Source: Bacillota bacterium (lineage in GTDB: Bacteria > Bacillota > DTU030). From it: DNA of 19,981 nucleotides. A program made the position numbers and the translations under genes. The notes below the pieces were generated by a model. That model made no database searches. It had not been told where the DNA came from and was given only the letters and a program-made list of their open reading frames with translations. The stretch's first letter is position 1, and each line of letters opens with the position of its first letter. This document shows, piece after piece, positions 1 to 6,788 of the stretch. The stretch lies in the NCBI GenBank assembly GCA_012842325.1, contig DUTA01000045.1, forward strand, positions 1 to 19,981, in the 5' to 3' direction.

Positions 1-656
1 GGGACAGCGACAAACCGGCTTCCGGCTACCGGAAGGAGGATTACCTGGCCGACGTCACCGCCCTGATGGGAGAACTGGGTCAAAAGGAGGTGTCCCTGGT
101 GGGCTACTCCCTGGGGGCCCTTGTTTCCATCGCCTGGGCCGCCCAAAATCCGGATCAGGTCCGGTGTGCCGTGCTGGTGGATCCGAGCCTGGGCACACCC
201 CCCGGCGTCATCGCCCACTATCAAAGGATGGCCGCAGCCGCCCCGCCTTCCTTTTCCAGCCGGGAAGAGATCCGCACTTACTTTTACACCAAGTACGACC
301 GCAACATCGACCCCGATTTGCTGGAAGAATACATAAAGTGGGGGTTTTTCCCGGATACACCGGCCCCCGGGTACTGGTCCTGGAAGCACAGCCGGCAGGC
401 GGCGGTGGAAACCTTTGCCACCCGGGTGGAGGACAACCACCTCTACCTGCCCCACCTTACCTGCCCGACCCTCTTCATCCGGGCCCGGGAGAGCCAGATG
501 TTTTCCCCGGCTGCCTGGGACGCCCTCCAGGAAATGGGGAAAGGAAATTTCTTCTTTGCCGAAATCCCGGGCGCCGACCATGGCATAATGCTCCAGCGCC
601 CCGGCGCGGTGGCCGACTTAATCTGCAATTTCTTACAGGAAGTCCATGCCAATTAA
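1..656 (+). CDS. alpha/beta hydrolase, 3' part (5' end outside window)
   Basis: The reading frame is open from the first bases of the window (in frame from base 3), so the start lies upstream. A segment reading DSDKPASGYR precedes the nucleophile elbow GYSLGA, with the catalytic serine codon at 108-110. The likely catalytic histidine is in GADHG (codon 579-581), close to the C-terminus as usual. The acid is less clear: the place where Asp is expected reads RARESQMF, so Glu (codon 489-491) may serve. This is the single-domain alpha/beta hydrolase fold that includes esterases, haloperoxidase-like and C-C hydrolases; the substrate cannot be read from sequence. No signal peptide can be judged because the N-terminus is missing. 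It converges on the flavoprotein gene at 758-2218 and ends before a shared terminator. Confidence 0.85.
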   Translation, partial: DSDKPASGYRKEDYLADVTALMGELGQKEVSLVGYSLGALVSIAWAAQNPDQVRCAVLVDPSLGTPPGVIAHYQRMAAAAPPSFSSREEIRTYFYTKYDRNIDPDLLEEYIKWGFFPDTPAPGYWSWKHSRQAAVETFATRVEDNHLYLPHLTCPTLFIRARESQMFSPAAWDALQEMGKGNFFFAEIPGADHGIMLQRPGAVADLICNFLQEVHAN

Positions 657-688
657 CGGGACCAGCAATAGTTGCTTGGGAAAAAGAT

Positions 689-735
689 GGACCTCGCTTT
701 CCTGCGAAAACTCTGGGAAAGCGAGGTCCGGTTTT
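689..735. terminator. bidirectional intrinsic terminator
   Basis: A perfect 14-bp stem (689-702 with 716-729, arm GGACCTCGCTTTCC) encloses a 13-nt loop. It is followed by a T-run at 732-736 on the plus strand and preceded by an A-run at 681-685, which gives a T-run on the minus strand. It lies between two converging genes, so it probably ends both transcripts. Confidence 0.85.
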
Positions 736-757
736 TCTACCTCAGCATGTACCCTTA

Positions 758-2218
758 CTATTTGCTGTTGGCGGCGCTTTCGCCGGCGATGCGGCCGAAG
801 ACGATAATATCGGCTATGGCGTTACCGCCCAACCTGTTGGTCCCGTGGATACCGCCGGTCACTTCCCCGGCAGCGTAGAGACCGGGAATGGGATTGCCGT
901 CCTTGCTGATTACCCTGGCCAGGGTATCGATTTTTACCCCACCCATGGTATGGTGGACGGTGGGAACCCGGGGGCTGGCATAGAAGGGCGGTGTTTCGAT
1001 CTTGTGGCCCAGCAGCTTCTTGCCAAACTCCGGATCATGGTTGTTTTCCACTGCTTCGTTATACTTGGCCACGGTTTCCACCAGGTTTTCCGGCGGGACA
1101 TTGATCTTTTCCGCCAGCTCTTCCAGGGTATCGGCTTTCTGGACCTTGCCCATTTCTACCAGCTGCTCTTCCGTTTCCCCGAAGCTGGTCACTTCCCACA
1201 CCGAGTTGGCATCGGAAACTACGTACATCAGGGCATCGGGCTGTTCGAAGAGGGCATTGGTCATAACATCCCGCCGCTCGTCTTCTGCTACAAAGCGTTT
1301 CCCTTCCTTGTTGACGTAGATCATCTGGTCAACACCGGGGGCCAGCCAGCCGGCCAGGCTGCCGGTTTCCGGGTCGCCGGTAGGCAGAAGCTGGATGTAC
1401 TCCATCCCCACAAATTCGGCTCCCACCTTCTCGGCCATAACAATCCCGTCACCGGTAGCACCCGGATGGTTGGTGGTGGGTATCTCGGCCGTCAATCTGG
1501 GATTATATTTGGTCCTCATTTCAACGTTGGCACTGAAGCCTCCCGTGGCCAGAACGACACCCTTTCTGGCCTTGAAAATCACTTCTTTGCCATCGGCGTC
1601 CACAGCCTTGACCCCTGTTACCCTACCATCCTCTTCCTGCACCAGCTCTTCCGCTTTGGTCTCCAGCAGGATCTCTACTCCCCGTTCCCTGGCCGCATTT
1701 TCCAGGGCCTCGATGTAACCTGTCCCCAGGGGCTTCACATTGGTGTGGGACCGGGGCCAGAGGGCACCCAGCACCGTGTATACCTCATCCTTAAATTCAC
1801 AGCCCAGGCTTTCCAACCAGTGGAGTCCATCCAGGGCATTTTCCACCAGGACCCGGATTAACTCCGGATCGCCCTTTTTGTCTCCACCCTCGTAGGTGTG
1901 CTGGAAGTGCAAGTCGATGGAATCCTCAATACCTTGTTTGCTCTGTCTTTCCGGGTCGACGGCGTTGTAGGCACAACCCGAGATCAATGTATTCCCGCCT
2001 AACCTGGGCATTTTCTCCAGGAGGATAACCTCGGCACCATGATCGGCCGCTGTGACGGCTGCAGCCAACCCGGCCCCGCCGCCGCCGATTACCACCACAT
2101 CCGCTTCCCGGGTCTCCACTTCGGGTTCGGATTCCCCGGCCGGCTGACAACCACCCAGGGCCAGGACCGCCACCAGGGCAAGAACCAGGAACAGGCTACC
2201 CCATTTTTTTCGATGCAC
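758..2218 (-). CDS. secreted FAD-dependent reductase lipoprotein (fumarate/urocanate reductase-like flavoprotein)
   Basis: 486 residues, starting at GTG 2218 with an AAGGGGG-type ribosome site at 2226-2232. Residues 1-23 are a lipoprotein signal ending in LGGC, so Cys24 is the likely lipidated residue and the protein sits on the outer face of the membrane. The FAD-binding GGGGAG (45-50) with Glu at 68 opens a flavocytochrome-c/fumarate-reductase-type FAD domain; ATGGF (224-228), TGDG (255-258), HHTMGG (422-427) and NRLGGN (461-466) are family motifs. Compared with Shewanella fumarate reductase, the proton-donor Arg (R316, in ERRD) and the late His and Arg are kept. The substrate His is Leu278 (IQLLPT), and the nearby Arg is missing. 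Fumarate is therefore doubtful as the substrate. There is no heme CxxCH motif and no FMN domain, so electrons must come from another protein. It closely resembles the protein at 15556-17175. Confidence 0.88.
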   Translation of the reverse strand: MHRKKWGSLFLVLALVAVLALGGCQPAGESEPEVETREADVVVIGGGGAGLAAAVTAADHGAEVILLEKMPRLGGNTLISGCAYNAVDPERQSKQGIEDSIDLHFQHTYEGGDKKGDPELIRVLVENALDGLHWLESLGCEFKDEVYTVLGALWPRSHTNVKPLGTGYIEALENAARERGVEILLETKAEELVQEEDGRVTGVKAVDADGKEVIFKARKGVVLATGGFSANVEMRTKYNPRLTAEIPTTNHPGATGDGIVMAEKVGAEFVGMEYIQLLPTGDPETGSLAGWLAPGVDQMIYVNKEGKRFVAEDERRDVMTNALFEQPDALMYVVSDANSVWEVTSFGETEEQLVEMGKVQKADTLEELAEKINVPPENLVETVAKYNEAVENNHDPEFGKKLLGHKIETPPFYASPRVPTVHHTMGGVKIDTLARVISKDGNPIPGLYAAGEVTGGIHGTNRLGGNAIADIIVFGRIAGESAANSK

Positions 2219-2572
2219 AGCAGAACCCCCTTCATTTAACCTTTATTTAATAAGACACATTGCCAATCCAGCTTGAAAAAGCTTCTCTCCTTTGTAATCC
2301 CCCCTCTCCAAGATCAATTTCCATAACACCAGTCAGTTTTATTTTGCTTTTCTCCCCCCTCTCCACAAAAAAAGGATTTCGTCGTTATTTCTATAACCAA
2401 TTTCCCGCAATTGCTCTATCCCAATTGCCTGATTATTAATTGACTTTGCCCCTTTTTAATTATTCTATAAGACTGCTAACTATTCCTGCCTCCCCGCGGA
2501 AACTATTTTCCAGAATTTAGTTGCCAGCTCTTCCCGCTGCCCTTCCGGGAGACCGTCATCTTTCTGATTAGT
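2219..2572. other. A+T-rich intergenic stretch, probable control region of the flavoprotein gene
   Basis: No gene is supported in these 354 bases. They hold the ribosome site of the flavoprotein gene (2226-2232, minus), a CCCCCCTCTCCA repeat at 2299-2310 and 2354-2365, and an inverted repeat at 2407-2428. I found no convincing -35/-10 pair on the minus strand. Confidence 0.5.
2407..2428. repeat. 7-bp inverted repeat, possible operator
   Basis: GCAATTG (2407-2413), an 8-base spacer, then CAATTGC (2422-2428). It is 189 bases upstream of the flavoprotein start at 2218. It could be a regulator site or a weak hairpin; the A+T-rich context raises the chance of coincidence. Confidence 0.3.
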
Positions 2573-3106
2573 TTATTGGCAAAGTTCCTCCATTATTTTC
2601 TCATAGACAGCCAGATCCCCGGCACCAAAGAGGACAAAGCGGATGTGGCGGACCGACTTCAAGGTGGGCACCATCTCCAGGACTGCCTGCAGGGCCACCC
2701 GGGTAGCTTCCTCCAGGGGATAACCGAAGGCCCCGGTGGAAATGGCGGGAAAGGCCACCGACGCCAGCCCCTTTTCCTCCGCCAGTTTCAGGGCGTTGCG
2801 ATAGCAATTGGCCAAAAGTTCCGCCTCGGGCTTATCCACTCCATAGACTGGCCCCAGGCAGTGGATCACGTACTTGTTGGGCAGCCTGTGCCCGCCGGTG
2901 ATGACGGCCTCCCCCGGCGCGATGGGACCCAGGGGCACCGCTTCCTTTTCCAGGCCGGGCCCGGCTGCCCGGTGGATAGCCCCGGCCACCCCGCCCCCGC
3001 TGCGCAGCCACTTGTTGGCGGCATTGACTATGGCCTCCATATCGGGCTGCTGGACAATATTCCCCTGGACACATTCCAGCAGTATATTCCCCACTTTCTT
3101 CTGCAT
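2573..3106 (-). CDS. macro-domain protein (ADP-ribose / O-acetyl-ADP-ribose hydrolase type)
   Basis: 177 residues. I chose ATG 3106 because an AGGAGG site lies 8 bases upstream (3115-3120); the frame stays open to 3184 but has no such site there. The whole protein is one macro domain: GNI (15-17), VNAANKWLRSGGGVAGAIH (27-45), GEAVITGG (65-72), YVIHCLGPVYG (79-89) and AISTGAFGYP (121-130). These loops bind ADP-ribose; relatives remove ADP-ribose from proteins or deacetylate O-acetyl-ADP-ribose. The position that is Asp in YmdB/MacroD enzymes (GGGVDGAIH) is Ala here, a variant I recall from other macro proteins, so the catalytic class is open. It is cytoplasmic, with no signal peptide. It is co-directional with the downstream flavoprotein gene, but the 354-base gap argues for separate transcription. 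Confidence 0.9.
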   Translation of the reverse strand: MQKKVGNILLECVQGNIVQQPDMEAIVNAANKWLRSGGGVAGAIHRAAGPGLEKEAVPLGPIAPGEAVITGGHRLPNKYVIHCLGPVYGVDKPEAELLANCYRNALKLAEEKGLASVAFPAISTGAFGYPLEEATRVALQAVLEMVPTLKSVRHIRFVLFGAGDLAVYEKIMEELCQ

Positions 3107-3456
3107 TGGTTCCCCCTCCTTTTTTCGTTTTTTTCGTATTAAGAAAACAATTTCGCCTTCAACCCGGGAAAACCCTGCTGCCAAAAATTCCCAGGAACAA
3201 TTTGGCTCATCTGCCTGCAGGCTGGGTTTCCTTCCACCGGACTGGGGTGGCGACTCTTGCCATCGCCAATAAAAAGACAGGCATTGCCCTTATAACTGCC
3301 TCTTCCCCGCCTTGTCTTGCCCAATGCCCAATCGGCACCATTGAGCAAGTCCTATCCCCGCTAGACCGGGCTGACAGGGGGGGCGGGCTTCGGCTAAACT
3401 ATATCTGCCTGCAGGGTTCCTTCGGAAACTGGCCCTGAGAAAGGAGAAGATACACT
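3107..3456. other. intergenic stretch between divergent genes
   Basis: These 350 bases separate the minus-strand macro gene from the plus-strand LysM/SleB gene. They contain the macro gene's ribosome site, a candidate plus-strand promoter at 3371-3400, and a 13-base direct repeat ATCTGCCTGCAGG at 3209-3221 and 3403-3415. No coding region is convincing here. Confidence 0.5.
3371..3400 (+). promoter_or_regulatory. candidate promoter of the first LysM/SleB gene
   Basis: CTGACA (3371-3376), an 18-base spacer and TAAACT (3395-3400), 56 bases before the start codon. The same two hexamers at the same spacing precede the paralogous gene at 4450, which is the main reason to believe it. The -10 matches the vegetative consensus at only 4 of 6 positions. 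Confidence 0.4.
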
Positions 3457-4092
3457 ATGCTGAAACAAGGGAAAATCCTGTTCACAACTTTTCTCACCCT
3501 GTTTCTGGTAGTAACCCTAACCCTCCCGGCCCTGGCCGCCCCTTACCACACCGTTCAATGGGGCGAGAGCCTCTGGCACCTGGCCAATATCTACGGCACC
3601 ACCGTTCCTGCCTTGCAGGAAGCCAACGGCCTCTGGGATAGTCTGATCTACGCGGGGGAACAACTGGTGATACCCGCGGCGGAAGACCCTGCAGTTGAGT
3701 CTGCACCAACGGCAGCCGCCACCATTAGCCCGCAGGCGGACTGGCAAATTGACCTTCTGGCCCGGATGATCCACGCCGAGGCAGAAAGTGAACCCTTTGC
3801 AGGCAAGGTGGCCGTGGGTGCAGTAATCCTGAACCGCCTCGAAGACCCGCGCTTTCCCAATGATCTCAACGGCATCCTGTTTTCACCCTGGGAATTTGAG
3901 CCCGTCATGAACAACCGGTTCTGGACCATTACCCCCAGTGCCGAAGCCTATGCTGCGGCCGAAGAGGCCCTGGCCGGGTGGGATCCCACCGGCGGCGCCC
4001 TCTATTTTTACAATCCCGTCACCTCCTCATCACCCTGGATCTTCAGCCGGCCGGTGGTCGCCCAAATCGGCAACCACGTCTTTGCCCTTTAG
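3457..4092 (+). CDS. LysM-domain cell-wall hydrolase, SleB/CwlJ family
   Basis: 211 residues, ATG 3457 with AAGGAG at 3441-3446. Residues 1-28 form a signal peptide (charged MLKQGK, hydrophobic core, ALAA cleavage region). One LysM peptidoglycan-binding domain covers about 30-73 (YHTVQWGESLWHLAN ... LVIP). An Ala/Pro/Thr-rich linker leads to a Hydrolase_2 domain (about 98-211), which in SleB cleaves spore-cortex peptidoglycan as a lytic transglycosylase. The likely catalytic Glu is E108 in MIHAEAESEP, followed by GKVAVGAVILNR. B. subtilis SleB has a different N-terminal binding domain, so this is the LysM version found in many Clostridia. A role in spore cortex lysis or cell-wall turnover is inferred from the family. 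It has its own terminator downstream and a two-LysM paralogue at 4450-5223. Confidence 0.9.
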   Translation: MLKQGKILFTTFLTLFLVVTLTLPALAAPYHTVQWGESLWHLANIYGTTVPALQEANGLWDSLIYAGEQLVIPAAEDPAVESAPTAAATISPQADWQIDLLARMIHAEAESEPFAGKVAVGAVILNRLEDPRFPNDLNGILFSPWEFEPVMNNRFWTITPSAEAYAAAEEALAGWDPTGGALYFYNPVTSSSPWIFSRPVVAQIGNHVFAL

Positions 4093-4163
4093 GAAACAGC
4101 CCTGCCGGCCGGGAGTGTATCCCAGGGGGAAGGGAACGCAAGTGTAGACAAGATTTGGGAGAT

Positions 4164-4206
4164 AAAGCTGGGAGCCCCATTGGCAGGCGGCCCCAGCTTT
4201 TTTTAC
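4164..4206 (+). terminator. intrinsic terminator after the first LysM/SleB gene
   Basis: Stem AAAGCTGGG (4164-4172) pairs with CCCAGCTTT (4192-4200), with further GCC/GGC pairing inside and a T-run running to 4204. It lies 71 bases past the stop codon. Confidence 0.8.
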
Positions 4207-4353
4207 TCCTCCCTTTCCGGTTTCCCATAATGGTCTGTCCTGCCATGGGGGCCAAATAATCCGCCCGCAAGGAAATACCTGTCCCCCAGTTCCCTAATCC
4301 CCCTCAAGGCCCACCTAGCCTGTCTAAGCAAATTTTAGCCCCCCTCCCCCGAC

Positions 4354-4383
4354 CTGACAAATTGCCCCCCGGCAGGTTAAACT
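4354..4383 (+). promoter_or_regulatory. candidate promoter of the second LysM/SleB gene
   Basis: CTGACA (4354-4359), an 18-base spacer, TAAACT (4378-4383), 66 bases before the start codon. The layout equals that at 3371-3400 although the spacer sequences differ. An inverted repeat GGTTAA-N6-TTAACC (4375-4392) overlaps the -10 element and could be an operator. Confidence 0.4.
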
Positions 4384-4449
4384 TAATTAACCCCCTCAGG
4401 TTGTTGGTTGAGCTGGGGAAAAATGCCTGAAGGAAAGGAGAGGGTGGGT

Positions 4450-5223
4450 ATGCTGCGACGACAAAGAATACTCGCTCCGGTTCTAGTTACTGCGCTCCTG
4501 GTGTTGGCCCTGGCCTTCCCGGTGGCGGCCGCCGGTACATATTATGTCCGCCCGGGGGATTCCCTCTTTTTCATTGCCCAGCGCTTTGGGACCACGGTCC
4601 AGGCTCTGCAGAAGGCCAACGGCATCTACAGCGACATCATTTACCCGGGGGAACCCCTCTACATCCCCGCCTGCAACAGGCCCGTCCACACGGTGCAAAG
4701 GGGAGAAAGCCTCTGGCTTATAGCCAACGCCTACGGCACCACTGTTTCCGCCCTGCAGGCGGCCAACGGGCTCCGGGACACGGAAATCTATGCCGGGGAA
4801 CTGCTGGTTATCCCCACGGGGACTGGCCTCCGGACGACGGCCGCTGCCGCCAGCACTGCTCCCGCCTCCCCCGAAGAGATTGACCTTTTGGCCCGGATGA
4901 TCCATGCCGAAGCGGAGGGGGAACCCTACCTCGGCAAAGTGGCCGTGGGGGCCGTCATCCTGAACCGGGTCAGGGACCCCAGGTTTCCCAATACCATCAG
5001 CGAGGTCCTCTTTGCCCCCTGGGAGTTTGAACCCGTTATGAACAACCGGTTCTGGCAGATTACTCCCAGTGCCGATTCCTACAGGGCCGCCCAGGACGCC
5101 CTGGCCGGCTGGGACCCCACCGGCGGCGCCCTGTTTTTCTACAACCCGGTGAAGTCCACCTCCCCCTGGATCTTTACCCGGACGGTAATAACCCAGATCG
5201 GCCAGCATTTGTTTGCCGTCTAA
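4450..5223 (+). CDS. cell-wall hydrolase with two LysM domains, SleB/CwlJ family
   Basis: 257 residues. ATG 4450 is chosen because AAGGAG (4435-4440) is 9 bases upstream and the protein then begins directly with a signal peptide (MLRRQR, hydrophobic 9-25, AAAG). The longer TTG start at 4408 would add 14 residues with no ribosome site. LysM domains cover about 30-73 and 79-122, followed by an Ala/Thr/Pro linker and the Hydrolase_2 domain at 143-257. The likely catalytic Glu is E154 in MIHAEAEGEP. The hydrolase domain is nearly the same as in the gene at 3457 (shared GKVAVGAVILNR, WEFEPVMNNRFW, LAGWDPTGGAL), so the pair is a tandem duplication with gain or loss of one LysM repeat. The role in cortex or wall degradation is known for the family, not shown here. 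Confidence 0.9.
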   Translation: MLRRQRILAPVLVTALLVLALAFPVAAAGTYYVRPGDSLFFIAQRFGTTVQALQKANGIYSDIIYPGEPLYIPACNRPVHTVQRGESLWLIANAYGTTVSALQAANGLRDTEIYAGELLVIPTGTGLRTTAAAASTAPASPEEIDLLARMIHAEAEGEPYLGKVAVGAVILNRVRDPRFPNTISEVLFAPWEFEPVMNNRFWQITPSADSYRAAQDALAGWDPTGGALFFYNPVKSTSPWIFTRTVITQIGQHLFAV

Positions 5224-5262
5224 CCCTTCCCGCCCGGGAAGGTCTGGCCCTTAGGACTTGAG

Positions 5263-5306
5263 ATGGGGGCAGTCTCCTTGAAATAGGGAGACTGCCCCCA
5301 TTTTTT
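5263..5306 (+). terminator. intrinsic terminator after the second LysM/SleB gene
   Basis: A perfect 15-bp stem (5263-5277 with 5287-5301, arm ATGGGGGCAGTCTCC), a 9-base loop and a long T-rich tract from 5301. It isolates the hydrolase gene from the TetR operon downstream. Confidence 0.9.
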
Positions 5307-5370
5307 CTTTTTCCTTTTCCGCCCTGCCGTGCCGGCCCTATCCCATCACAACTTTCCCAAAGAGAACCGG

Positions 5371-5395
5371 CATATGACAATATTGTCATATGACA
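5371..5395. promoter_or_regulatory. palindromic operator upstream of the TetR gene
   Basis: Positions 5371-5392 are a perfect 22-bp palindrome (CATATGACAAT followed by its exact complement). A second perfect palindrome, TGTCATATGACA, overlaps it at 5384-5395. Together they give three TATGACA half-sites in alternating orientation. The site ends 4 bases before the candidate -35 of the TetR promoter. The size, symmetry and place suit binding by the TetR-family protein encoded at 5450. Confidence 0.75.
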
Positions 5396-5398
5396 GGG

Positions 5399-5427
5399 TT
5401 ATCATACCCGGGGAAGGGTGCTATAAT
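5399..5427 (+). promoter_or_regulatory. promoter of the TetR-ABC transporter operon
   Basis: TTATCA (5399-5404), a 17-base spacer and a perfect TATAAT (5422-5427). The predicted transcript start leaves a short leader with a ribosome site AAGGGGGG (5434-5441) before ATG 5450. The operator lies immediately upstream. Confidence 0.65.
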
Positions 5428-5449
5428 TGAGTCAAGGGGGGATATTATA

Positions 5450-6070
5450 ATGCCAAGAGCCACATATTTTAACTTAGACCCCGACAAGCAGGAGCGGATC
5501 TTTGCGGCGGCGGTGGCGGAGTTTGCCGCCAGGCCTTTCAGTGAGGCCTCCATCAATCAAATTGTCAAAAAGGCCGGGATTTCCCGGGGCAGCTTCTACC
5601 AGTATTTTGAAAATAAAGAGGATCTTTACCTGTATATGATTGCAGAGATCGGCAAGGAAAAAATGCAGCGTTTTGAACAGGCCCGGGTCTTTGCCACGGA
5701 AGCCGATTTCTTTACCACCTATCTGGAGTTGTACAAGATCGGGCTGGCCTGGGTGCAGGAAAAGCCGGAGTATAACCGGATTTTTTTGCTGATGGAGTTG
5801 GATGACAGCGACTTTATCGCCAAATTGCGGGCACTGTCGGCGGAGGGTTTTGACATCCTCAAGGGCCTCCTGGAGCGGGATAAAGAGCGGGGGCTTATTA
5901 GACCGGATGTAGACTCTGACCTCGTGATAGATATTGTCTATGACCTCATGCTCCAATCATTTAAGAGGTACTATCAGCGGGGCTCAGAGGAAAAGCTGCG
6001 CCGCCGGGTCGAGGGCATCCTCCAGATAATTAAGGAAGGAATTGGGGTTAAGGACAGAGGAGAGGGGTGA
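5450..6070 (+). CDS. TetR/AcrR-family transcriptional regulator
   Basis: 206 residues. ATG 5450 follows AAGGGGGG by 8 bases; the earlier open frame from 5390 lies inside the promoter and operator. The N-terminal domain has the TetR helix-turn-helix: IFAAAVAEFAA (17-27), then SINQIVKKAGISRGSFYQYFENKEDL (34-59). The C-terminal helical part, about 70-206, is the ligand-sensing and dimer region and is not conserved enough to suggest a ligand. It is the first gene of a run with ABC ATPase, permease and adaptor genes, with a 10-base gap to the ATPase start. The palindrome at 5371-5395 suggests it represses its own operon and is released by the exported compound. That is inference from the common TetR-transporter arrangement. 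Confidence 0.9.
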   Translation: MPRATYFNLDPDKQERIFAAAVAEFAARPFSEASINQIVKKAGISRGSFYQYFENKEDLYLYMIAEIGKEKMQRFEQARVFATEADFFTTYLELYKIGLAWVQEKPEYNRIFLLMELDDSDFIAKLRALSAEGFDILKGLLERDKERGLIRPDVDSDLVIDIVYDLMLQSFKRYYQRGSEEKLRRRVEGILQIIKEGIGVKDRGEG

Positions 6071-6080
6071 AGGGAAAGGT

Positions 6081-6788
6081 ATGGAAACACCGCTGATTGT
6101 GGCGAAAAACCTCCGGAAGAGATACCGGATGGGGGAGGTGACGGTCCACGCCCTGCGGGGGGTAGATTTAACCCTCTATGACGGGGAGCTGGTAGTGATC
6201 CTGGGACCCAGCGGCTCCGGGAAAAGCACCCTGCTGAACATTATCGGCGGGATGGATAAACCCAGCGAGGGCGAGCTTTATTTCGGCGAGAAAAGCCTCC
6301 ATACGGCCGATGAGAAGGAGCTCACCGCCTATCGTCGCCATGAAGTGGGCTTTATTTTCCAGTTCTATAATCTGATGCCCAATCTTACCGCCTCTGAGAA
6401 CGTCTATCTGGCGGCCGAGATCGCCAGGGATCCCCTGGACGTGGATGAACTCCTGGAGCGGGTGGGCCTGGCCAATCGGAAGGAACACTTTCCCTCCCAG
6501 CTGTCCGGGGGGGAACAGCAGCGGGTGGCCATAGCCAGGGCCCTGGCCAAGAATCCCCGGATGCTCCTCTGCGATGAGCCGACGGGGGCCCTGGACCTGG
6601 CGACCGGGATTCAGATCTTAAGGGTGCTGCGGGATTTTTGCGCCGGGTTCAAAAAAGCAGTGGTCATTATTACCCACAATGCCGCCATTGCCCAGATGGC
6701 AGACCGGGTAGTTACCCTAAGGGACGGGCGCATTGACGGGGTCCAGGTAAACCCCCAGCCCGTGGCCCCTGAGCAGGTGGTTTGGTGA
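6081..6788 (+). CDS. ABC transporter ATP-binding protein (MacB/LolD type)
   Basis: 235 residues, ATG 6081, with a purine-rich site GAAGGGAAAGG just upstream. All ATPase motifs are present: Walker A GPSGSGKST (42-50), Q-loop FQFYNLMP (93-100), signature LSGGEQQ (141-147), Walker B LLCDE (162-166), D-loop ALD and H-loop His199 (IITHN). The LSGGEQQRVAIARAL and N-L-MP sequences are typical of the MacB/LolD/FtsE branch, which powers FtsX-type permeases rather than classical importers. It acts on the inner face of the membrane. The stop codon overlaps the next gene's ATG by one base (TGATG at 6786-6790), so the ATPase and permease are translationally coupled. Confidence 0.93.
   Translation: METPLIVAKNLRKRYRMGEVTVHALRGVDLTLYDGELVVILGPSGSGKSTLLNIIGGMDKPSEGELYFGEKSLHTADEKELTAYRRHEVGFIFQFYNLMPNLTASENVYLAAEIARDPLDVDELLERVGLANRKEHFPSQLSGGEQQRVAIARALAKNPRMLLCDEPTGALDLATGIQILRVLRDFCAGFKKAVVIITHNAAIAQMADRVVTLRDGRIDGVQVNPQPVAPEQVVW

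Noticed and set aside
164..1861. 565-codon plus-strand open frame
   Set aside because: It overlaps the hydrolase in another frame and then runs antisense to the flavoprotein gene. It has no domain, and His/Gly/Pro/Phe-rich composition typical of the complement of G+C-rich coding sequence.
2226..2310. Small minus-strand ORF after AAGGAG near 2286-2291
   Set aside because: Only five codons (MCLIK) follow the nearest ATG; no support for a gene.
4483..5208. 241-codon minus-strand open frame
   Set aside because: Antisense shadow of the second LysM/SleB gene, with Gly-rich, non-domain composition.
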